A stretch of 46,952 nucleotides of DNA from Armadillidium nasatum (lineage: Eukaryota > Arthropoda > Malacostraca > Isopoda > Armadillidiidae), in the NCBI GenBank assembly GCA_009176605.1, contig SEYY01008660.1:1-46952 (forward strand), given 5' to 3'. Position 1 is the stretch's first letter. The number at the start of each line of letters is the position of its first letter. Positions 37,632-46,952 of the stretch are shown one piece after another. The translations under genes and the position numbers were made by a program. The notes under the pieces are model-generated. The model did no database searches, was not told the DNA's origin, and saw nothing but the letters and a program-made list of their open reading frames with translations.

Positions 37632-39030
37632 GTGGCATTTATTCCAATAATTGTTCAGTGTCTTATCATGTGGGAATACTTCAAGCAAATATTGGCTACC
37701 ATTCAGTCTGTGTGTTTTAAAGATAAATCCATTAGGGTGGCAAATAGAAAACCTAATTGGTGGAGTAGAGAGATAAAAGAGAAAATCAGTGAAAAGCGTA
37801 GATGTTTTAAAATATTCAAAGGCAGGAGCAGGGGTGAAGATTTGGAACATTATAAGAGAATTAGGAATGAACTTAACCAATCAATAAGAAGAGCAAAGAG
37901 AATGGCAGAAATTAATTTGGCAAGGAACAGTAATAAAGACTTGAAAAAGTTTTTTAGCTTTTATAAATTTAAAAGCAAGGATAAGAAAATTGGCCCAATT
38001 AAAATTGATGATGGAAATTTAGTAAGTTCAGATAAGGAATTGGTTAACATTTTCAATGCTTATTTTGCATCAGTGTTTACTGAGAAAAAGTTGGATAGCA
38101 GTTTAGAAATTAATAGCTCTAGTATACATGTAATGAATAGGTGTGCAGCATTTGAAATTGAGTTAAATGAAATTAAATCTTTACTAGAACATATTGACCT
38201 GAATTAAATTAGGTATAATTAATCGCAATGTAGTTTACAAGAGCAAAGAGGTTATAAGCAAGCTATATAATAGCTATGTTAGGCCAGCATTAGAGTATTG
38301 TGCACAGGTTTGGGCTCCTCATTTAAGAAAAGACATAGATATGCTGGAGAGAGAGTACAACGTCGAGCAACAAGGATGATTTCTGGCTTTGAAAATAAGA
38401 GCTATGAAGAGAGATTGAAGGAGTTAGGAATGTTCTCAGTTGAAAGGAGATTTCTCAGAGGGGATATGATATACAAGTTTACAAAATATTTGCATCTGAC
38501 AGTAATACAGAGATTGAAAAATACTTTATATTGGACCGTGGAAGAGTAACTAGAGGACATGATAAGAAAATTAAAAAGAAGCCATGCCATCTCGATCTAA
38601 GAAAATACTCTTTCAGTAATAGAGTTGTTAAATTTTGGAATGACTTCCCAGAAGAGATTGTTGACTGTGATTCTCTTGTCAAATTTAAAAGGGGGCTAGA
38701 TAGATTTATGGATGGTTTAGGTATTATATAATATAACTTGACTAAGCCAAAGTGGCGGGTATATATGAATTTTTAGATCAACAGATCAACCTATGACTAA
38801 GCCTAATGGCAGTTTTTTGTAGTGGGTGATGGTTCATTGAATGTTGCATGTGTAGTTGGGCTTGGTTTTGCTTTTATCTTTGCATGAATGAACTGATAAC
38901 TAGGGAAAGGATAGACCTAGTCTTTTGTGCATGTATTCGTATTGTTATTGTTATTATTATTATTTGTTTGGACTGGGACAGTCTCAATAGGCCCTTGTGG
39001 CTTCTAACTGTCTCTATTTTCCTATGTTGA
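37632..39030 (+). mobile_element. CR1/L2-like LINE with RT palm deleted
   Basis: The first frame (37632-38207) is the linker between endonuclease and RT: KPNWWSREIKEK, RIRNELNQSIRRAKRM, DLKKFFSFYKFKSKDKK and ELVNIFNAYFASVFTEK. Sequence then jumps at about 38207-38215 to the post-palm region: [20 protein letters not shown] near 38280, [33 protein letters not shown], and FSNRVVKFWNDFPEEIVD with FKRGLDRFM to 38731. The whole RT catalytic palm (motifs A-C) is absent. A GA duplication at about 38352 shifts the frame. The tail (CCCTTGTGGCTTCTAACTGT, TATTTTCCTATGT) fits L2/CR1-type 3' ends. Confidence 0.85.
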
Positions 39031-39094
39031 GTATTTGAAAAAGCTCTGCGAGAAATTGGGCTTTAAGTTTGATACAAAAGTAGAGTATAATTCT

Positions 39095-39245
39095 GAGTCT
39101 ATATAATCATTAATTTAAGTGAATGTTGGTTATTCTACTCCATCCTTATAATCAAATAAATCTCAATTAAAATTATACAGTTATCTAATTTTCTTAACCT
39201 AAAATTGCAGTACTTTTGAATTCTACAAATTTTAGGCAACCCTGG
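39095..39245 (-). mobile_element. hAT-like fragment, related to 45070-45235
   Basis: The words TAATCATTAATTTAAGTGAA, ATAAATCTCAATTAA and ACAAATTTTAGGCAACCCT align with the 5' region of the hAT-like copy at 44700-45240 in the same orientation. It ends at (AT)n (39252-39283). Non-coding. Confidence 0.7.
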
Positions 39246-39249
39246 ATGC

Positions 39250-39283
<34 letters not shown>

Positions 39284-39287
<4 letters not shown>

Positions 39288-39565
39288 CTATCTATGTTGG
39301 TAGCATTATGTGCCAAGTCCACTTGTGCACTAGTGAGTATAAGGGAGTATCACCACATACTGAAAAAAATTTAACTAATCTTTCCAATTCTAATATCAGA
39401 GTACACACCTTAAGACATCAACACCAGTTAAACCCATCCAGTTTCAAAATAATAGCACAAACTTACCACTTATTAGATTTACGTATTTTAGAATTATTTT
39501 ATGTAACCATTCTCAAACCATCATTAAACACTGACAGTAGTGCAATAGGAACTTTAATAATGTAA
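39284..39565 (+). pseudogene. GIY-YIG endonuclease fragment, probably Penelope-like
   Basis: A 93-residue frame starting just after (AT)n. IYVGSIMCQVHL near the start matches the second half of the GIY-YIG core (YVGS), followed by SEYKGVSPHTEKNL, an I-R-x-H element, SSFKIIAQT and DLRILELFYVTILKPSLNT, as in the C-terminal endonuclease of Penelope-like elements. The first strand (GIY) is cut off by the microsatellite, and the RT that should precede it is absent, so it is a remnant. A different GIY-YIG-bearing element is possible. Confidence 0.6.
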
Positions 39566-39898
39566 CTTTATAATCCATAACATATCTGACTGTATTTTAG
39601 GTAAGATATTCTTTTTATATTTCAAATAATTTATTTCCACAATTAGTGCTCATTTTTTAACAGTGTTTTAAAAATTGTATTTTATATAAATTTTTTTTTA
39701 TATATTTTACATTCTTTTTTTATTATTCATCTTATTCTGTCTGATTTTAAAAGTAATTTTATATTAATAACATTGTCTTATTAGATCCTGAAGATAAAGT
39801 AGTTTGTTCTTCAAATGTTTACTTAATAAAATGTTCCATAGAGCTCTGGTTCTTCTGTTCCTGATAAAAATGATTCCCCAAACAGAGAAGCTGTAATT
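39566..39898. other. Gene-free AT-rich stretch
   Basis: Nothing recognised. Confidence 0.4.
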
Positions 39899-39903
39899 TT
39901 ATA

Positions 39904-39937
<34 letters not shown>

Positions 39938-39945
39938 TTTTTTAT

Positions 39946-39990
39946 CCTCCGGTGGGCAAAGGCCAGGAGGCCTACCAAATTCCACCGGAG
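39946..39990 (-). other. LINE 3'-terminal stem-loop
   Basis: CCTCCGGTGG at 39946 pairs with CCACCGGAG at 39982. Copies F and H carry CTCTGGTGG/CCACCAGAG instead, so the fifth pair changed on both sides. This is likely the RNA structure recognised by the LINE reverse transcriptase at target-primed synthesis (known for other LINEs, inferred here). Confidence 0.65.
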
Positions 39991-40007
39991 TTGGGAAAGG
40001 TCTATAA

Positions 40008-40245
40008 TCATGGTCGATGGTGGCCGACGTGTCCAGACACACGGCGTTTGAAAGTATGCAAGTCAAAGGAAGTTGGGAAAACAGATGAAGGGAGTGTGTT
40101 CCAGACTTTACCAGTAGAGTATATGTAAGACTGAGCATAGCGGTTAAGTCTGGGGTCGGAGAGTTGGACAGAGAAAGGATGAGACTGTGTAGAAAGGCGT
40201 GTCGCACGAGCTCTTCTCAATGGAGGAGGTATGCGACGAGAGAGT
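40008..40245 (-). pseudogene. LINE A ORF2 C-terminal region
   Basis: The frame at 40008-40220 reads RRARATRLSTQSHPFSVQL, RLNRYAQSYIYSTGKVWNTL and FKRRVSGHVGHH. This tail motif is typical of jockey-related LINEs. It follows the RT frame after a small indel and ends just before the stem-loop. Confidence 0.85.
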
Positions 40246-41500
40246 TCAGAAGAGCAGTGTCCGTTGTAATAGCGATAGTAAAGAGAGAGTGACGCAACAA
40301 TTTCGACGGGCAGAAAGAGATTGAAGAGAGTTAGTAAGAGCAGGAGAGTTGATGAGACGAAATGCCCTTGACTCCACCTTCTCTAAGAGAGCTGTATGTG
40401 TGGAACCACCCCAGATGTGCGAAGCATACTCCATACAGGGACGAACAACACCCCTATACAGAGCAAGCAACTGGGGTGGCGTGAAGTAATTCTGAAGGCG
40501 CCTCAGAACACCCAACCTCTTAGAAGCTTGTTTAGAAAGAGAAGTAATGTGATCTTTCCAAGAAAGATCACGAGAAAAAGAAACACCAAGAATATTAAGG
40601 ACAGATGAAGGCTTGAGTTGTGTGTTTTCGAAGAAGATATCATAGTTGTGTGGAAGATTGTGTCGAGTGGAGAGATGGAGGAACTGAGTTTTTGAGGCAT
40701 TGAAAACAACCATGTTTTCTCTGCCCCAATTTGAAATACGAGAAAGATCAGAGGTTAGTTGTTCCAAGGCTACCCTTCTCGAGTCTATCAACTGCTGTTG
40801 GGTGGGACGTTTTTCAAAATGGAAGGAATAATGAAGGGTGGAGTCATCAGCATAGGAGTGGATAGGAGATGAGGTGATGGAGAGAAGGTCATTAATGAAG
40901 AGTAGAAAAAGTGTTGGTGATAGTACAGAACCCTGAGGAACACCACTATTAATAGATTTAAAGGATGAACGGTGGCCGTCTACAACAGCTGCTATAGAAC
41001 GACCGGAAAGGAAATTAGCGAGAAGATCACAGAGAGAAGGATAGATACCGAAAGAGGGAAGTTTAGAAATCAAAGCTTTGTGCCAGACTCTATCGAAGGC
41101 TTTCGATATGTCCAGCGCGACAGCAAAAGATTCACCGAAATGCCGAATAGCGGAGGACCAAGAGTCAGAGAGAAGGGAAAGAAGATCACCTGTAGAGCGT
41201 TTCTTACGAAAGCCATACTGGCGATCAGAGATAAGATTAGAAGAATTGAGATGCTTTCCAAATCTTCCTGTTAAGGATAGATTCGAAAACTTTAGAGAGA
41301 ACGGAGGTCAAAGAAATAGGACGGTAGTTGGAGGGTTGAGAGGGGTCCCCCTTCTTCGGCACAGGTTGAATGAGCGCGCACGTTTCCAGCAAGAAGGGAA
41401 GGTTGAAGTAGAGAGACAAAGACGAAATAGTTTACCAAGGCAGGGTGCAAGCTCGGAAGCACAAGTTTTGAGAACCACAGGAGGAATACCATCAGGACCG
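40246..41500 (-). pseudogene. LINE A reverse transcriptase
   Basis: N-terminal RT pieces (41237-41419: [34 protein letters not shown]) precede an open frame from 41073 to 40246. Motif A (AFDRVWHKA) lies at the start, SGVPQGSVLSPTLFLLFIND is motif B, and HSYADDSTLHYSF carries the catalytic YADD. Thumb sequences (NASKTQFLHLSTRHNLPHNY, LGVLRRLQNYF, RPCMEYASHIWGGS) follow. The catalytic core itself is uninterrupted for 275 codons; the frameshifts lie on either side. Confidence 0.9.
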
Positions 41501-42093
41501 TACGCCTTCTTAGTATTAAGCTCAGAGAGAGCAGAAATGACATCTTTTAGAAGAAATTCTAATTTTAGGCATAATTGAGTTAGAGGGGGTTGAAGGAGGA
41601 GGAATAGCTCCGGAATCGTCTAAGGTTGAATTAGAGGCAAAAGTTTGAGCAAAGAGTTCAGCTTTAGAAGAAGGTAAAACAGCAGTTGTGCCGTCGGAAG
41701 ATATTAAAGAAAAAGAGGAAGAAGCAAAGTTAGAGTTGACATTTTTTGCAAAATGCCAGAAAGAACGTGAAGAAGAGGAACCAGAAAGATTATTGCATTT
41801 TTTACGGAGAAAGGAGTTTTTAGTGTTACGAAGGATAGATTTTGCACGATTCCGGGATGAAATATAAGTAGCGTGAGTTTCTGGAGTTTGAAGACGACGG
41901 TAATCCCTGAAGGCAGCATCCCTGCGGCGGATAGCACGAGAACAAGCAGAGTTAAACCAAGGTTTGTTAGGTTTAGTAGAAGGGAAAGAATATGGAATGT
42001 ATGCCTCCATGCCAGAGAGAATCACCTCGGTAATGCGTTCTGCACACTCCGAGGGACCCCTCCCACGGAAAGCAATAATCATTCCACGGGAAA

Positions 42094-43035
42094 TCAAAGA
42101 AGTACGACCGCAAGTCCGACCAGCTTGCGGCACCGAAGTGCCACAAACGTTTCCTTTCCGTAGAAGGGGGTCTTTCCTGCGGAAGACTTGAAGAGATAGG
42201 AAGAGGATACAGAGATAAGAAGATGATCGGAGGAACCCAGAGGAGGAAAGAGTTTAACAGTATAAGGAGAAGGATTAGAAGTTAGGAAAAGGTCTAGAAC
42301 GTTGGGTTCATCTCCAAGACGATCAGGGATACGAGTAGGGAGCTGCACCAACTGCTCAAGGTCGTTTTGGATAGCGAAAAGGAAGGCACGTTCACCAGCT
42401 GTATCATGAGAACTAGAAGAAAGCCATTGGCGGTGGTGAACATTGAAATCACCTAATATGATGATTTCAGAGAAAGGAGAAGAAGAAGAGAGAATGTGCT
42501 CTATTTTGGAGTTTAAATAGTCGAAGAATTTAGCATAGTCAGTAGAATTAGGAGATAAATAAACTGAACAAATGAATTTAGTCGTAGAATGGCAAGAGAG
42601 CCTAAGCCATAAGGTGGAAAATTCGGAAGACTCCAAATTAGAGACACGAGAACAAACGACATCGTTGCGCACATATGCGCAACAACCGCCTTTGGCTGAA
42701 AATTGAGGATAGAGACAGTAGGAGGAAACAGAATAGGGTTTGCTATCAGAACGCTCAAACATCTGAGTTTCGGTCAAGAATAAGAGGTGAGGTCTAGAAG
42801 AAGAGAGGTGATGTTCAACAAAGTGGAAATTAGAGTGCAGACCGCGAATGTTGCAGAAATTAATGAAAAAAATAGACCGTGCATCAGGACAAGCCGGCGG
42901 CCGAGTCCTGGTGGCACCAACCCCATCACCGGAGGCCACCAACTCCCAAGTGGTGATGGGGGAAGGGGTGGATGAGGGGCTATTTTTGGAAGCCGCCCCC
43001 GTGGCTTCTCCGAGGCTACCGAAGTTTGACGCCAT
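42094..43035 (-). pseudogene. LINE A apurinic-type endonuclease
   Basis: A 313-residue frame from the Met at 43035. Endonuclease landmarks: [21 protein letters not shown] (catalytic Glu), [23 protein letters not shown] (Asp/Asn pair), [11 protein letters not shown] and LGSSDHLLI (S-D-H). It would nick target DNA for target-primed reverse transcription. All signature residues are visible, so this domain is intact until a frameshift near 42120 disconnects it from the RT. Confidence 0.9.
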
Positions 43036-43238
43036 TTTTGATTTTATTTTAATTATTTTTTAAGATGTGTTAGAAATGTTTTATGTATGTAAAGGAGAGC
43101 CACTCCGTGTAGATAGAAGGTGAGCGCGAAAGGGAGCGAACCATTGGGCACCGGGATGAGATAGGAGTACCTTTAACATCCCCGTATACCCAACAGGGGG
43201 TAATCTCATCGCTTCGGGAGCGCTACTTCCCTCCCCCG

Positions 43239-43487
<249 letters not shown>

Positions 43488-43589
43488 AACCGACTGGGGC
43501 CCCGGCTAACCCCGGCTAAAAATCAGGGAAAACCGGGGTTTGCCTACCGGGGTTAAAATGGCAAATTATACTTGAGGGGAAAATTCAAA

Positions 43590-44570
43590 TTTTTTTTTTT
43601 TTAATTTTCAGCCGATTCTCTTGAAATTTTCAGTGTATATAGCTTTTTTCCTGGTAAAAAGAAAGTCCATTTCTAGCGTTTTTCTGAGTCTATAACTGCT
43701 AAAAAGTTTTTTCTGAGAGGAATTTGACCCTTTTCTAATGAATGGCGGGGCCAAACCACTTTTCGGAAAAACTTGAAATTTGGATGTATATCCATAATTT
43801 TATTGGCAACGAAAACATGTAACAGACATTTGTTCCCAGAGTTATAGAAAAAATGTTATAAGCCCAAAACTCAACAAACGTAGAAAAAAAAATTGAAAAA
43901 AAAAAAAAAAAAAAAAAAAAAAATAAAATTTAAAACAAAACTATAACTATAACATTCCTTATTTTAGGAGAGTGCATAGAGGAGGGATGGGGCTACAAAT
44001 TCTTCTCTTTACTTTATTCGATGCAAGTCGTTGGTTTCGAGATATAGCCTCTCAAAAAAGGTCCATTTTTGACCAAATTTCAAATATTTCCAAAGTTTGA
44101 GAGACTATATCTAGTTTCAAACGAAAAGCATTTAATAATACACTAAATGAAAATTGAAGCCCTGTCCCTCCTCTAAACAATATCCAAAAATAAAAAAAAT
44201 AGTAGGTAGCATGTTTTTTAAATAATTTTTTTCTCAGAAAGGGTACGATTTTTAAAAAAAAAAAATTTCAAGTGCTCATATCTTTTTTTCTAGATGTGAT
44301 ATCAAAAATCTGTTCTCACCAATGCAAGAAATTGAGGCTAAGATTATTCAATTAAATTTTCAGCTCATGTGGACCAGTGGTTTGAACCACGTTATTCATT
44401 TTTTTCAACTTTGTGTCCAAATAACTTTCAAACTGTTATAGACTCAGAAAAATGCTCAAAATCAACTCAGAACTTTGGGAAAAAAATGCATATTCCCTGA
44501 AAATTTCAGCTCAATCAGTCAAATAATGAAACAAAAATTTAAACAAAATATAAGAAAATTAAGATATTCT
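43590..44570. mobile_element. Foldback element FB2: about 970 bp imperfect palindrome
   Basis: The left half (about 43600-44057) and right half (about 44096-44560) are inverted copies around a short loop with GGTCCATTTTTGACC at its centre. Pairing blocks include GAGGAGGGATGGGGCT (43980) with GCCCTGTCCCTCCTC (44158), GAGATATAGCCTCTCAAA with TTTGAGAGACTATATCT, AGTGGTTTG/CAAACCACT-type words (43755, 44378) and TTTTTCTGAGTCTATAAC (43679) with GTTATAGACTCAGAAAAA (44437). Identity is roughly 65-75% by eye. No coding frame. It lies within copy 1 of the hAT-like element. Confidence 0.75.
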
Positions 44571-44699
44571 TGCTTTTTTAAAATTTTCTCTTTTTTTTCT
44601 GTTTCTTTTGTCTACTCCTTTTCTGCTAGTGAATGTTCATTTTTGTGTTTTGATTTTATGCCCCCTATAAAGATTTGGTTGAAAATTTTTTACTTGTAC

Positions 44700-45240
44700 T
44701 ACCCGGAGGTCCTCTTCTAATTTTCTGACTGTAGATGTTACATTTAGCTATTTCGAACCTATCCTGAAACATTGTAAAGTACTTCCATACTGCTGAAAAG
44801 CTGATATTTTAACCATATTGATTGAAAGTATAAAAAGATAATAATTTTTAAATAATGTAGCTAAAAATAAATAAAAAAAAATAAAATAACAATGATATGT
44901 ATAAATATAGGTTATATTGATAATTTTATATCTTACATTTTTTCAAACTTTACTTTGTGGGCTTATAGGTAAAGCTGTTGAACCACTATTATGTATCAAA
45001 AAAAATTTTTTTTAAACATTTTTGGATTTATTATACAAAATCTGTAATTTTCTGACATTTTTCTGGAGAAAATGCATATAATCATTAATTTAAGTGAATG
45101 TTGGCTATTCTACGCCTTTCTTATAATTAAATAAACCTCAATTAACTTTATATCAAATTGTTTTAACCTAAAATTTTTGTGCTTTTGACCTCTTTACAAA
45201 TTTTAGGCAACCCTATCCAGAACCCCGGCCCCGGCAAAAT
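44700..45240 (-). pseudogene. hAT-like copy 1: decayed BED exon and 5' region
   Basis: Minus strand. It reads the same BED exon as copy 2, but an extra T near 44800 shifts the frame after the start, and the second Cys codon of C-x2-C has become TAC (Tyr). Sequence 45090-45240 upstream of it is shared with 39095-39245. Confidence 0.65.
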
Positions 45241-45241
45241 T

Positions 45242-45373
<132 letters not shown>

Positions 45374-45454
45374 AAGCATCACATTGATGTAAAAGCTATT
45401 ATCATTTTTTATATTTCTTTCATTTACATGCTGAAAGAGCTAGTATTTGCTGGA

Positions 45455-45940
45455 TTAGGTCAACATTCACTTAGGTTAATGATTTTTCATTTTCTCTGAA
45501 AAAAAAAAAAAGTTCAGAAAATTACAGATTTTGTACAATAAGAGTTTGAAAAAATATTTTGATTCACAATAGTGATTCAATAGTTTACTTAGGTAAGACC
45601 CTAAGTTAAAGTTTGAAAAAATGTATGATATAAAATTATCAATATATCCTGTATTTATACATAACATTGCTTTTTTTTTGCTGTGTATAAACTTGTATCA
45701 TTTAACTACATTATTTCAAAATTATTGTTTTTGTTTATACTTTCAGTCACTATGGCTAAAAGATCAGCTTCAGCAGTTTGGAAGTACTTTACAATGTTTC
45801 AGGATAGGCTCGAAATAGCTAAATGTAACATCTGCAGTCAGGAAATTTGAAGAGGACCTCCAGGTGTCATCTAAAATCAAAACACAAAGATGAACATTCA
45901 CTAGCAGAAAATAAAAACAAAATATTGAAAAAATGAGAAG
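45455..45940 (+). pseudogene. hAT-like copy 2: BED zinc-finger exon
   Basis: After a good 3' splice acceptor (TTTATACTTTCAG ending at 45746) an ATG at 45752 opens MAKRSASAVWKYF, then AKCNICSQEI (C-x2-C) before a TGA at 45848. Beyond the stop, in the continuing region, KHKDEHS (H...H) completes a BED-type finger: W-x2-F, C-x2-C, H-x4-H. BED fingers bind DNA and are usual at the N-terminus of hAT transposases. The stop and the missing catalytic exon show it is dead. Confidence 0.65.
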
Positions 45941-46060
45941 AAAAATCATAATTTTATATTTAGTTTGATTTAATCCACCACTAATAAGTATAATTTGCCA
46001 TTTTAACCCCGGCAGGCAAACCTCAGTTTTTCCTGATTTTTAGCTGGGGCCCTGGTTGGT

Positions 46061-46952
46061 CTATACCTGTAGTTGTACTTGAATACAGCAGCCTGTACCT
46101 GAACTGAACCTTAGCATAATATATAGTAAAAAATTTTATTGGAAGTCCATTCTTTTTAGGCTTGGTTTTAAATTTAGTTTCACTTTGGAGAAGTTATATT
46201 TCCCATCATGGTTAAGAACAGAAAATTTTCTCATATTATTATTAGTAGTAGGAATAGTGGTGGTAATATTAATAACATATTTGGTTTGCAAAGTCCTTCA
46301 TGTGTTATGTAAAAAAATTAAATTACCTTTTTCAGATTAATATTAATATCTCTTCAAAGTGAAGTTTTCTCTGTCAGATATAAATAAATTAAAAAAAAAA
46401 AGGTTGCAATGACTTTCTGGAGAAACGCTGGTTTGAAGTAAGTTATGCCTTCTGTTTATTTTTTTTTAAGATTAATATATATACAGATATCTCTTGATTA
46501 ACGTAATTAATTTTTGTCACCAATGTTAATTTTGTATATCAACACTGCTTTAATTAAATATATAAACTAATAGTAAAAATTATAATTGGTTCTCAGTTCA
46601 ATGTTAAAAAAAAAAAAAAAAAATATTTCCTGAAATATTGTAATATGTGTAAACAATATGGAAGGAAAATAAAAAAATTAACTTATGTAAATGTTTATTA
46701 TCTATTTTTTTCAATTTTATGAATTTTTAGAAAATATCCAGAGTAAACTGTATTTTTTTTTTTGGGGGGGAGGGTTTTCTTTTCTTATAAATATGCTTTT
46801 CTAAGTTGTGGCAAACTAAACTACTACAATTTACATCTGGATCCATGCTGGTAATCTGATCTCTAAGGACATTTAAAGTTTTTTCATCATTTCATCATTT
46901 TCTAATGCACATTGGTGTTCAATTATTAATTGGCAACTCTTATACCATGAGA
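46061..46952. other. Gene-free AT-rich stretch to window end
   Basis: Short A and T runs, no open frame or element recognised. Confidence 0.5.

Larger units (their letters stand above)
39921..43235 (-). mobile_element. Jockey-like LINE copy A, longest copy in the window
   Basis: Minus strand, about 3.3 kb. In element sense: 5' leader (43040-43235), APE-type endonuclease (42094-43035), linker (41522-42133), RT (40246 to about 41500), C-terminal domain (40008-40220), 3' stem-loop, poly(A) of about 23 and (TA)n (39899-39920). At least five indels break the single long ORF, near 42120, 41545, 41390, 41250 and 40240. Six other copies in the window (B, C, D, F, H, J) align to it, plus the endonuclease scrap I. 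It is a dead member of a family that has been very active in this genome. Confidence 0.92.

Overview
This is a eukaryotic, AT-rich and strongly repeat-dominated window. I find no host protein-coding gene I can defend. Nearly every coding-like stretch is a broken mobile element, and about 2.5 kb (my count) is pure (AT)n microsatellite in runs of up to about 370 bp, alongside (ATT)n, (CT)n/(GA)n, (CA)n and A/T-rich low-complexity tracts. The mix of one abundant APE-type jockey-like LINE, a Ty1/copia element, a Polinton-type protein-primed polymerase, Penelope-like and CR1/L2-like remnants and very long AT microsatellites suggests an invertebrate. My best guess is a malacostracan (decapod-like) crustacean, because the main LINE resembles families I associate with decapods. 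That is inference, and a mollusc or other arthropod cannot be excluded.

Layout. 1-6806: remnant of a Polinton/adintovirus-like element (minus strand) whose polymerase gene is split by a 4.55 kb copia retrotransposon with about 96% identical LTRs and a near-perfect 5 bp target duplication. 6807-9200: a chain of LINE pieces alternating with (AT)n. 9741-10805: decayed copy of an uncharacterised invertebrate multicopy protein family. 11870-12738: near-perfect foldback palindrome next to a 2.3 kb LINE copy (12739-15000). 15110-19500: LINE scrap, microsatellites and two or three copies of a GC-rich repeat. 19519-24270: tandem and satellite DNA (84 bp unit, a composite repeat of a few hundred bp, and a degenerate unit of about 125 bp). 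24860-26340: duplicated blocks studded with TGACGTCA. 26900-31400: microsatellites, decayed LINEs and a Penelope-like reverse transcriptase. 31682-33703: plus-strand LINE copy. 33795-36317: Tc1/mariner-superfamily transposon with long terminal inverted repeats, DD41D spacing and a nested twin-hairpin MITE. 37632-39565: CR1/L2-like LINE lacking its RT palm, plus a GIY-YIG fragment. 39921-43230: longest LINE copy (endonuclease + RT). 43489-46060: two head-to-head fragments of a hAT-like BED-finger transposon with a second foldback palindrome inside.

The elements do not form a pathway. They record nested insertion. The most informative patterns are (i) a 3'-terminal stem-loop shared by the LINE copies, with a compensatory base-pair change, followed by (TA)n at every intact 3' end; (ii) two independent long palindromes with almost no spacer; and (iii) a transposon that landed at TA inside an (AT)n tract. 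All calls are by eye from sequence; no database search was run.
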